From Caprimulgus europaeus (taxonomy: Eukaryota; Chordata; Aves; Caprimulgiformes; Caprimulgidae), in contig OU015529.1 of NCBI GenBank assembly GCA_907165065.1, positions 7,241,054 through 7,305,053 of the forward strand: a stretch of DNA of 64,000 bases, read 5' to 3'. Of this stretch, positions 27,661 to 39,176 are shown one piece after another. The stretch's first letter is position 1; every line of letters begins with the position of its first letter. The notes beneath the pieces were generated by a model. The model saw nothing but the letters and a program-made list of their open reading frames with translations, searched no databases and was not told where the DNA came from. Made by a program: the position numbers and the translations under genes.

Positions 27661-30600
27661 AAGAAATGGAGGCTGATGAACATTTTGGAAGGAGCATAAA
27701 CAGTCTTGAGCATTTTGCATAAATTAACTTTTTTTGTTTTCATTTCATTTGAGTTTTTCTGGCATCAGTTTACTGCTGTAGGCCCTTCCACTGCTTGAAA
27801 AAAGAACCTTCAGCATACATTTCACTCACTGTGAAAGAAATTTTTGCTCTTTTTCTGTTTGTTTGTTTTAAATTTCAATTAGCTCTGTTTGCAAAGTGGT
27901 TCTGATTGCTTTGTGTTACTGGCCTCATCCGATCAATGGCTGATAATCCTATCTGCTAGTTTATACATCCATGTACTCATGAAAGTGCTGACTCTAAATG
28001 CTTCCATTTAATGATTTACCTGTAGATAACATGTTTTTTAAGTCTCTCATATGGCAGATTCCTCTGGTTGTTATGTCAGTTAGGTCTTGATCCAGTTGCC
28101 TAAATACAAGGATCTAACACGTTCTTGTGTCATTTTCTTGGCCACTAGCTGTGGCTCCAAGTTGTTGGTCTTCCCTATGTCCTGCATCCTAGCCTATCTG
28201 CTAGCTCCATGTGAATGTCTTAAGTACTACAAAGTGTCTCAAACATGCTAGTTGCCTATGTTTAGAGAGCTTACTATCATATAGAACTAGCTTTTCAATC
28301 ATTGTATCATCCAGCCCTTAGGTATGAACACAGTGATCTCATTTGCCTGTTCTGAGATGTCACCATCTGCCATCCGGTGAGGCAGGCAATGATTATGTGC
28401 AAAGAAAAGGAGATCGACTTAAATCACCTCATTCTGGCCTTCTGTTAGGAAGTTATCTGCAGTCTTTAGAAACAAATGATTTTCTTCTGATGTAAAAACA
28501 GAAAATTATCTTTTACCAGATAGGCAATTTCAGTTTGCACATATCTGGGAAAGGTGCTGAAGGAATAACACTTCCTGCTCTCCAGTTTAATTCAGTGGGC
28601 AGTAACAACACCTCATCAGGGCTGCCCTGGCTCTTCCACATGGCCTAGTAAAGAAAAATTAAAAAAAACAATGTGCTGATGGATAATAAGCACATGCTGT
28701 ATTAATAACTTTTCAGATAAAGGATGATTATCCTTTGGATACCCATGGATAATATCCCGTGGATACCACAAATAATAGGGAAAAATCCTTTTGATTAATG
28801 TGGGCTATATTTCTCAGTTTTTCAAATGCTTCAGTGCATGGGCTGTTCACTGATGCATGATCACAAAAGTATGAATGTGTGGAGCTCTGCCTCTCTGTTC
28901 ATGCACTGTAGCCTTAGCCTTAGCAGTTATCTATCTGGACAGTCTTCAGCTGTTTTTAGAAGTATTTTCTACTTGAGCTTATTGGCAGAAAAATAATTTT
29001 CCTCCCTAAGGACAATTGAATATTCTATGTAATCTCTAAAATTCTAAAATTATTTCTGTGCTTCTAATACTCATTAATCAAATATTGAAGTCTAACAGAC
29101 AGGATTTTCTTGTCCTTGGCTTTTTTAACTTGTGCAAATTCAGGGCTTGGATACTGATACCTTAACAAATGTTGTACTCAAAAGATCTCATTTCTGTTCT
29201 TCTGTGAATAAGATGAGAATCTTTGTCCTATTTTTTTTCACAGCAATATCCTCAACACTGAGGATCTGATTTAAGATCATTTGAAGTCAGTTAAGAGATT
29301 GTGATCCATTTCAATGGGCTTTGAGGCAGAGCCATAAAGACTAGCTGAAACAACTGCTAGCAGTTCAGGAAAAACCACAGGTTATATAGCAGAATTTGGC
29401 AGCATGTAATTAATTACTGAAATTCAATCTAGTGTTGCACAATATTTGGCTCTTCACATATGAAAGCATGTTTTTTTAATGTTTCTATATTCCATTGCAA
29501 GACACATTTTAAAAGTCATTGACATGAACCAAAAGAATGTCTTTCATTATGTTCAGAATTGACTGTGTTTGGTTTTTTATCCCCATCACAGGATAATGAA
29601 AACAGCTGGAGTTAAATTATTATAACTCAAAAATATTCACTGGCATATTTCTCTCTCAGTATGCTCTGTCTTGTGGAAATGAGTTGCACGGTGTTGAGAA
29701 GATGAAGAGCAGTTGTGTAACAACACTCCTGAAGTTCAAGATGGAAAATCTCTAACCTCCTCCACTCACATAGCTCATCTCCAAACCAGTAGACGGTTCC
29801 CAGTTCTATATGGTATTTAGAAGTCACAAATATTTCCATTAAAAATGCCCCATTCACTGTTAGATCAAAAATCTAAGCGTCAGCAGATTGACTGGATTAA
29901 TCTGTTTGTTAATTGTCTAACAAGCATGCAAAAGCCACAATAACTTCAAGTCCTTGAAAAATTGTTGTCTAATGGATTTAGCAATAGGAATGGTTGAAAG
30001 ACAACACATCACATGAGAAGAACAGCAAATCCAGTTTATGGTTTTACAGTTGCTCCAAAATACAAAGTCATAAAAGACTTTGGAGATTGGCCTCTTGATT
30101 TGCTAAATCTCAGCTTAGTGATCCAGACAGCAACGTTTTGAGCCTAATATACTGTATAACAACCAATCTTCTCCCAAAAGTTTTCTTTGTTCCCCTTTTA
30201 TGTTTGTATTCTTACAGTAGTCTGAATTTCATTTGAAAAATGAGTTTACTGTTCACTGTCATGATGCTTGTCTGCTGAAGAGGATAATAAAAACATTTGT
30301 AATTTCTGTTTCAGTGAGATTGAAAAGGAGGAAAAGTAGGATTTTTTTTGTGATTTAATATCTGCCTAGGCATCTATTTTTATCATTTGATTTTGTTCTT
30401 TAGGACAAACTCAGAACAATGCTTTTTATCTAATCTGTGGTCAAGTATGGAATGAATCATAGATGTCCCTTATTTATCAGTTGCTTAATCATATAAAATG
30501 AATAGTAGTCCTTCCTCCTTAGAGTGGAAAATTAATAAGTATGAGAGAAGAAAGCAGGAGATAGCCTGAAACCTTATTGCTCTAGCAGCATGCTGCCAGT

Positions 30601-33600
30601 CCTGTGGACTTGCACGTCTCAGTCCTGTCTCTTGAGATCCAGCTCTAACACTTATATTTTCACCTTTGGGCTCTTTGCTCTGTGGCAAACTGCAATGAAC
30701 TAAAGAAATATGCTTTAGCATGACCCAAAACAAAGGAAAAAAGTATATTGTCTCCAAATGATAGGTGACCTCTGCCTGGGAAAGGGGAGGAATATGCCTT
30801 TCCAATACGGGGAAAGGCAATGATGACATCCTGAACGCCTCTGCAGTAAGTTACACGTCTGCATTTCTGCGTCAGGTTCCCTCTGCGTGAGGTCAGCTTC
30901 TTAACGTGGAGGAGGTTAAGTGTTATATGGAGAATGGCTGCAGATGAGAAAAATTTCTTCTTAGCATGTGTCTGATGGAGTGCAGTAAACAAGGCACCTA
31001 ATTAAAATCCTGTTTGAACTTCGATCTCCTGTTGTTGCTCTCTTACCAGCCGTGAGTGTTTTAAAGGCTGTTTTTACCAGTACTTTGCAGTATAATTAAT
31101 GTTTCCCTGACATGATTTTCATGTGTACCAGTGTCACCTCTCACCTTTGGTCCAGCAGTGAATTACTGTCTGTCCTGACAATCCACAAATCTGGAGTGGT
31201 TCATCATTTTACTAAATAAATCACAAAAGATGTCTTTACGCTTGTCCTTAAGCCAACGCAATCTTTATTTGGTCTGACCTTTTCCCTATTATCTTATACC
31301 TTCCTCAACTTGTTTACTGACTTTTCAACTTCCTCATTAAAAGGGAAGAATTTTACAGCTCCTGAGAAAAGGCTATGAATATTGACAAACAAGGTTTCTG
31401 CTTCAGAGAGGAACTGGAACTGCTTTACAGGCTGAGAATAGTGTGGGTTTGCAGCATACATCCTATTCTCACTTTAGGCTATCATGTCAAATTCCCAGGT
31501 AGTGAAATCTCATCACAAGGTGGTGGCTTGGAAAACATCATATAAGCTTTTCTCTCATCAAAGAGCAGCTGTTTTTTTACTTTTATTTGTTTTATGTTCT
31601 TTCCCCTGAGAGGTATGGAAGAATATACTATAGACTATACATGAAATCTGAATATGTGAACCAGCTTAAAAGGGATCCTGGAAGAAAACAGGAAAAATAA
31701 GGGTTAAAAAAAGGAGAAATCAGAGGGGTCCAAGTAAAACAAATGCAGGAGGTAAGTGCAAGAATCTTCCTTTTTGCCCACATTCCTGGTAACAAACTTA
31801 CTGAGCACTGGCCAGGAATGGGCTAAAATAACCCCCAAAGAAATACCACTCCCAAAAGAAGACAGAGGGTCTTGGAAGTGCAGGTTTGCCAAAGCTGCAC
31901 TGTGATGTAGGGGTGACAGAACACATTATAGCTCCTACAAAGAGAAACACCACTACGTGTGTGACTGTTTGGTAATGAACAGCCAAAATTCACAAAGAAT
32001 ATGAGGTTTAATACTGGATGGGGAAATGTAAAGAGGAAAGCAATGTGGATGTGAGAATAAAAGGCTTAGTTATATGCTGGCTGTATGATTCTGGAGATAC
32101 TCCAGACATGCTGAACTAGAAGCTGAAGAGCCTGAACAGGATATACAAAGACTTAGATCTATTAAAAAAATTAAATAAAACATGAGGAATGTAAGGTCTG
32201 TGAGCTGGATGTGTCCTGTGGTGCTGCTTTAAGTCACTTGAAATCAAACTATTATTAGCAATATTCAGTAATACTACAAAGAATATATACAAATATATTA
32301 AAAAATACTTTCCGAAACACACTTGAGAAAACTAGTTAGATTTCAAGGAAAAACTTTCTCAATGTGCATTAATACACCAGAAAAAGGGCAGAGAGCCCAG
32401 CAAAAGTACCACTTGACGAGAATGACATGGTGAACAGTTTAAAAGCCTCTGAATGGTTCTTTGAACTAGGAGACCTAGGCAACAAAGACATAGGAAGTCT
32501 GTAAATATGTTATGCCAGGACACAATGTTCTTCTATTGACAGTAATAAATATATGGAAAATAAACTTATTAAAGGTTAGGTGGAAAGCTATTCTTACAAG
32601 GCATTCTTTGCAAATGTCATCTAGTCTCATAGCATTTCCAGTTTGGGTATAAGGTTTTTATGTCCTTTTGGCAACAACATAGAAATACAGATGATTCATG
32701 AATCAAGATTTATTAAAGACAAATGCAGATGGCATTTTAGACAGAAAAATTTATTTTGATTATTTACAGTTATGGGACAAATTATGTTAAAATGGACCCA
32801 ATCTGAAATCAGCATCCAAACAAAAGGGTTGGAGTCTAGATTTAAGTTTTGTGGCTTTGCTTGGAAATAAGACTTTATCTGATGAAAATGTGAAAAACTC
32901 ACAGTTTGTGCCAAAATTAAACCATGAAACAGTCAATTCGTAGCAGTTAATGAGAATAATTACATTTTAATGCTTGACTTTTCTCTCCCTCTTTTTGTCT
33001 CTTGAACAGTTTAAAGGAAACCTATTTGAAAACAGCACATTGAAATCAATTGATTAAATCTGATTGCCCTTTTGTTCCATTGGTTGCCACTGGAAACCAG
33101 CACATTTAAAACGAGCCTCCGCTTACTCTTTGCGGTCTGACAGAGGCCAGTAGAGCTAATATACATTCAAAAGCAGGATGTGTTCAACTGTTAATATTTT
33201 GCTTCTCCTTTACACTTCTTTCTGTCATAATCTTGGAAAACACCAGGGTATTCTCTCCAGCTTTTAAATTACCTGGGGGATTTATTTTGTAATTCTCATG
33301 CAGATTAGAAACCCCAGTGACGGGATGGACCCAGATGCCTTTTTGCAAGTGATTTATGAAACTGAATTGCAATGGGAACTCTGAAGGATTATTCCCAACT
33401 TTTCCTTTGAAATCTTGTCATACTAGCCAAATATTGACAAAATAACTCTCTTGCCCAATTCAGTATATTCTTTGTCTACTTTGTTATAAAGTCATTAGTA
33501 TCATCCTTTAGACCATAGACTATTTGCCATTGTGAATGCAATTCTCCAAGAGACAGCCTTGATTTGGGCTGTTTCTCTGTGACCCTCTGATCAGCGATCA

Positions 33601-35533
33601 GAACAGAAAATTAATGAGTTTGAGGAATAGAAGAGAAACAGGGGGACAACTAGTAAACCAGTCAGCTCACATCTACTGTGGTGTTCACCTAATGCCACTG
33701 TGGCTTCCCTTTTTTGACTAATGTCAGGCCAGGACACACAGAACCTTCCAAAGTGCACACATTATTTTGGGTCCCATGGCTGAACCTTTCCGTCTGCTGG
33801 AAGACAGGACCGTGTTATCACTAAGATATAACTGGGCTTGATTTAATTACAAGTTGAAGAGGTTTCTGTGGCAGCAGCTGGATTTGGAGCAGGCCCTCAG
33901 GATGAGGTATGAGGACAGAAAACATAGATGCTCTTAATGTTTGGTGGAATCTATTTATCAAAGGCATTATGTAACACGGGGTGGCTCTCAGCTGGAGGCA
34001 GTGCTTTAGGATTTCCCTTCAAGTCCTGTTTCTTAAATTTAAATTACTGGGAGTATCATGATGGGTTATCCTTGTAGAATATTTCAGATTGGTGTGGCTT
34101 TAATTTTTTAGTCAGAATAAAAGTTTTTATGGGCTAAGACATTATGTACTACAATTACTACTTAGGCAAAAGCCCAGATTTTTGGCAAAACCTTTGAGGA
34201 ATGTTGTCAACAAGCTCTTATTACTTCCCTAGCAGTCTTATTAGCCTTTGCTAACATCACTCAGTTCCTTGTCATGTTGAAGTCAAATGGACTTGGATGA
34301 AAACTCGATTTTGTTTCTTTCATGAAAGAAAAATTATCAGCCAAAGATTAGAGGACAGCTGTGTTTTGCTACTTGCCTGTGCCACTTTGCATTGAACACG
34401 GTAAGTCCCAAGAGAGCCTAGGGATCTGGGCAGCATTGCCACTGTGCTTCTGAGAATAGCAGCAGCAGTCTTGACAGTGTAAATCTATTTAGTTTCAGGG
34501 TTTACTATGCTTGTTGAATGAAAAGACTGATGTTTATGCAGGTTGTTATACAGCATTTCTTGTTCTTGCTTGGTTTTGCTCATGTCGTTTGCTTGTTCCC
34601 TTCAAAGGCTTGTAGCAACCTGTTTGAGCTGGGGGGGGGTTCATGACAGGAGGAATCTGCTCACTGGTGATGCAAACAGCAGCTGTCTGAGGACACAGCC
34701 CATAAACTGTGGGCACAGAAGGTGCAACCAAGAGAGGAGATTCTCACCCCAACTCTGCTGATGTTGGTGAGGCTTTGGCAGTCTGCATCATGCAGTGACT
34801 GGCCTAGAGCTTTGATTATAAACAGGATGGAGATGGTGCTGCTTAGAGGAACAGAGTCATTATTGGAATGGTGCTTTGGCTCTGTAGGCATGACAACACT
34901 AGGGAAATTTAAAGTTAATTGAAGAACATGAACTCAGAGCACTAAACTCGGTGTCCTAACTGCTGCACAGGCATGATTTACTCCTTGTGTACAGTAGAGC
35001 TGTGTATATGGATGGGCATGGAGCATACCTTGCAAATAGTAGCCATCATTCTAAGAGTGGAGCTTGCCAGGCACAGGGTGGGCAGTTGTAGTTATCAGGA
35101 CAAATGGCTTGTTACTCTCAAAGTTGATGTCCAACTAAAAAAGTTCAAGTTGTGGGCTACAGGAGCCCCTTTCCTCCATAAACCCTTTTCTGGTATTAGA
35201 AATATCCTTTCTTTCATAACACTGAAAAAACTAAAGGGAGGAATAGAAAAGGAAAAGGGTGCTCCACCTTTATCCTTTTTTTCCAGGAGACCATCTAACA
35301 AAATGTTGGAAAACCCTGAGAGGGGTTCAAATCCCATCAGGAGAATACTCAGGCTCTAAACTAGATTACCTCATTGATGAGGAGATCCTAAGCCTTCTAT
35401 TGATGCTATTTCAGCTTTGAACAGTACTAACTCCTATGCATTTTAAATCTTTCCATGTCAGAATACTGAAAGTTGCAGTTAAATGAGACTCAGATAGTTA
35501 AATCCACTGTGGATTGAACTCAGTATGATCACA
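27661..35533. other. Long gene-free stretch
   Basis: AT-rich unique sequence. A minus-strand frame of 110 codons at 30660-30992 has no family that I recognise. The part at about 32900-33180 has homeobox-like TAATTA/TTAATG motifs and a CCATTGG box, and is a candidate conserved non-coding element. Confidence 0.5.
34631..34639 (+). repeat. G9 homopolymer
   Basis: Nine G follow TTGAGCT. It is a likely site of length error or polymorphism. Confidence 0.9.
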
Positions 35534-35775
35534 GCTCCAAATTGCTGCTGGGAAGGCACAGGCTGGATGATAGAAAAAAAATTTCATGAGGAGGGTATAG
35601 CACTGGGACAGGCTGTTCTGAGAGGTTGTGAAATCCTCAGAGAGGTTTTCAAGCCTTCATTTAAATGAAGTCATTGCTGAATGGGTGTTCTGTGGGCAGT
35701 AGGCTTGCATCAGGGAGAGGTTTGATGAGGTGACCTTCAGAAATCCCTTCCACCAACACTTCTGTAATGCTGTGA
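35534..35775 (+). mobile_element. Degenerate CR1 3' end
   Basis: Scattered CR1 blocks are in order: TTTCATGAGGAGGGTATAGC, ACTGGGACAGGCTG, AGAGGTTGTGAAATCCTCAG, AGGTTTTCAAGCC, GGTTTGATGAGGTGACCTTC and CCCTTCCACCAACACTTCTG. It is far more decayed than the other copies and so older. Confidence 0.7.
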
Positions 35776-37784
35776 ATAAAAACCACTGGAAACTCAGGGA
35801 AGTCAGACATACTGTGTTGTTAATAGCTGCTAGTGTGGGGAAGAGGAGCAGAGAGGAAGGTACCAGATGGTACCAGGGAAGGGAAATAGCTGCAGTGAGG
35901 ATGGACCCCCCAGGAATGGCTGGGTGCTTGAGTGACATTAGCAAAAGGCTGGGGTGGGTGATTTTTGAGTAGCAAGTTCACCACAAGACTAGAGGGTTTC
36001 TTGAGAGCAGGGGGAGGAGAGAAATTACTTGTGAATTTGAAATGAATTTAGGAAATAGGTTCTGCTGGAGGGGAAAAGAAGGAGAAGGAATGTAAAAACA
36101 TGTCTCTCCTCAGCATTTTGAAAAATCTTCACTCCAGAATTGCTCAAATACTTAATCTTCGTGCCACTTTTTTTTTTTTCTCAAAAAGCAACCTTGACTT
36201 CTCATACTGATGTAGTATATTTTGATGATGGAAGAAAAGATGAAATAACCCCAAATGGGAAAAGCATTGCTCAGAATGAAATTTTTGTGGTTTTTTGTTT
36301 GTTTGTTTTACTCCTGTCATATATATATATATATTTTTTTTTTAAAAAAAAAGTTTATCCTCAGCCAAGTTTTTAGAATATTTTTTTAAATTCTTCCCTC
36401 AAACTGCAAAATTCATTATTTATCCAGTGAGAAGCAACTCTCCTCCTGCCTGGCAGTGTATTAGGCTACAACTCCGTTAACAAGAACTGTGAAGAGGCAG
36501 CAGCTAATTGGCAAAGCAGAAATGTGCAAGGCTGTGCCTGCAGGGTAGGAGGGGGTGGATGTGAACAGGCAGTTGAGAGAAACCAGCTTCATGGTCTCAA
36601 AGGGGTTTAGTGCTCTGGAGCTGTTCCTTACACCTACCACAGGAGTACATTGGAATACTCCTTGGGAATGATTCAAATGCTGGGATTTGCAAAGGTATGT
36701 GATATTATGAGAGGCCATTTTTGTAATAATCATTTTAAAATCTGCACATATTACTTAAATAACTTTTGACTAACTATGGATCCATTTAAGGACGTTATAT
36801 AGTTCCAACTCCCCTATGTGACAGCATTCGATAAATAAATCCAACAGGTAGGAAAAAAACATGCTTTTTTAAGCAACTGTTGCCAAAACAAAACCCAAAA
36901 CCCAACTTACAGAGATTTCATAGTTATTTCAGGTATGTTGCATTGTTAGCAGAAAAATTCTACAGAAATATGGGCCAGATACGCAGTCTGCTGTCACCAG
37001 TAGGAACATTTCCATTATTATCCATGGATGTGGGAGCAGGTCCCTTGCTTAACTCATAAGGTGCCAGAATTCTTGCCTTCCCTCACATGAAATGAAAAAC
37101 TACTTAGTCCTTCTGCTATGTGGCAATCTCTCTTTATCCTGAGAAGAGTTATAAATGGAGCAGAAACAGAGACACACAGAAAAGACAGTCTGATGAAAGA
37201 AGTGGGGCTTAATTCTGTGCATCGTGGCCTGATTAAAATAACGTAAGGAGTGAAGTATGCTCTTAGCAAGAACAACAAACTCACATGGTAGTCCTGAATT
37301 GCTTCTGTCTAGCTTCTAAATGTGTCAATACTTGTTCCAGTACTAGTTTTTTTTGTCTAAGAATTGCTCAGCTGCTGTCCCTGTAATTGAATTTCACTCC
37401 TGAGCCTTCATCACCACAAAGCCATTTTTTCCAGGTTTGATCTGAAATCGTGCTTGTGATCGAGGGAGGTAGCACATGGTTCATGAACATCTTGCTGATG
37501 CCTTTAAATAGAAGTCAAAATTCTTAGCAAGATGCACAATCAAATCCCAGGCAAGGAAGAAGGTGTGTGTATCAGACACAGACGCAGAGTATAACTCTTA
37601 ATGCATAGAGAAGTACATACTCCTTTAATTTCCTGAGGAGTATCTTGTTTTCAGGAAAGAGGGGAGCTTTCTCTGGCTAATTGGGTTCTGTACACAGCAC
37701 AAGCAGCCTCAGTCATTGCCTCAAGATTGCAAGTCCTTTGTGAGCTGCAGAATATCTTCTAGAAGGCAATCAACCCTTAAATCT
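35776..37784. other. Non-coding stretch
   Basis: Unique sequence with the AT microsatellite at 36319. No gene seen. Confidence 0.6.
36319..36350. repeat. (AT)n with flanking T and A runs
   Basis: ATATATATATATAT is followed by nine or more T and then nine A. This is a simple, self-complementary AT tract. Confidence 0.9.
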
Positions 37785-38005
37785 TAAAATCTTTAGAAAG
37801 ATTTTAAGCAACAGAGAATCAATATTCTCAGAAAATAGCTCTAATGTCCAATTATCTTCATAGCTTATGTTTTGTTCCTCATTTTTAGCATTAATTTATC
37901 CAGCTCCAGCTTTGGCCTCCAGCTCTCATTATGCTTTTGGTAGACTAATAATCCCTCCATTATCAGATGTTCTCTTGGTGTCTGTATGGATCAGAACAGC
38001 TTCAC
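37785..38005 (-). mobile_element. Ancient CR1/L3-like relic, minus strand
   Basis: On the minus strand the blocks GATAATGGAGGGATTATTAG, TCTACCAAAAGCATAATGAG, GAGCTGGATAAATTAATGC and GATTCTCTGTTGCTTAAAAT follow the order of old CR1/L3 3' regions. The match is weak and from memory. Confidence 0.45.
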
Positions 38006-38884
38006 CTTTTAACCTCCTCTTGGTTGAGCTCATATTGAGCTCCTTTGCATCTTTCATGAGAACAACAAAGTCTAGGAGAAGCAGCCTCAGAGTATTTGTT
38101 TTTCTGGCACTTTTGAGAGGATATTGAGAAACTAAGAGCAAATAGCCAAGCAAATGCCCAGAACACAGCCACGATGCTATACATGGCAGGAGTGAGATGG
38201 GCACAACCAACAGCCTGGTGCAGCAGGGTTTTGCTGGCTGTTTGAGGGAGGTGGGTACTCTGAGAAGGACAGGCTACCTAGGGAGCTCACTATTCACCTC
38301 AATAAATGGTCTGAGCACTGGGGCCATGCAGAAGGTGAGCACAGGGCTGGAGAAATGTTGCAATCAGAGACTGCAGCTGATCCATCAACAAGAGCACTCC
38401 CTAAACTAGGCTTTGACTCTCCTGCTAATGATGCTGGATCATTTGACATCAAACATTCCTCTCCTTCAGGATCTGCTTTTACACCCAAGGCTCATGTTTG
38501 AACTCTAGCAGCTAGAAGCCACAACAGCCTTCAGTAGCTGCCCTGTAGTAACTACACATGCCTACAACCTTACTTAACAGCATGAGACAACTATCTCTTT
38601 CTTCACTGCAGGGCCAGCTTTTTCCAAGTACCGGTTATTTACACCAAGTACTAAAGCTGGTGCACAAGGCAGTTGTGCATTTGACAAGAGCTAATTTGAG
38701 ATCTGTGGCCACTTGTGCCCCTAGACCGTGTGCCAACACAGTGTGTGCTTCCTACAGTCAAGGTGCTAGGAAGGCTGGCAGGCATGTCTGCAGATATCTG
38801 CTTTTCTGTCCCTCTGTCATACATGACTGTTTCATTCCCTGATTGTGTCTCTGCTGCTGCTCCATTGGTGCTAACCTATCAGAG
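38006..38884. other. Non-coding stretch between two CR1 relics
   Basis: Overlapping minus-strand frames around 38002-38184 include a hydrophobic run but no recognisable protein. Confidence 0.55.
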
Positions 38885-39176
38885 AGTCACAGAATGGTTT
38901 GGGTTGGAAGGGACCAAAGCTCATCTAGTCCAATCCCCTTGCCATGAGCAGGGGCATCTTCAACCAGATCAGGTTGCTCAGAGCCCCATCCAACCTGACC
39001 TTGAATGTTTCCAGGGATGGGGCTTCTACCACCTCTCTGGGGAACCTGGGCCAGGGTTTCACCACCCTCATGGCAAAAAATTTCTTCCTTATATCTAGTC
39101 TGAATCTACTGTCTTTTAATTTTAAACCATTCCCCCTTGTCCTACCGCTACAGGCCCTGCTAGAAAGTTTTATCCC
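38885..39176 (-). mobile_element. CR1 LINE 3' end, minus strand
   Basis: Read on the plus strand it opens TCACAGAATGGTTTGGGTTG, continues with CATCTAGTCCAATCCCCTTG and ACCACCTCTCTGGGGAACCT, and fades after CCTTGTCCTACCGCTACAGG. This is the reverse complement of a CR1 3' end of about 290 bases. Confidence 0.93.

Noticed and set aside
35325-35335. GGTTCAAATCC, a perfect tRNA B-box match
   Set aside because: No A box, acceptor stem or anticodon arm can be placed upstream at the right spacing.
38002-38184. Minus-strand frame with a hydrophobic segment that looked like a membrane protein start
   Set aside because: It overlaps another open frame, runs next to an old LINE relic, and matches no protein that I know.
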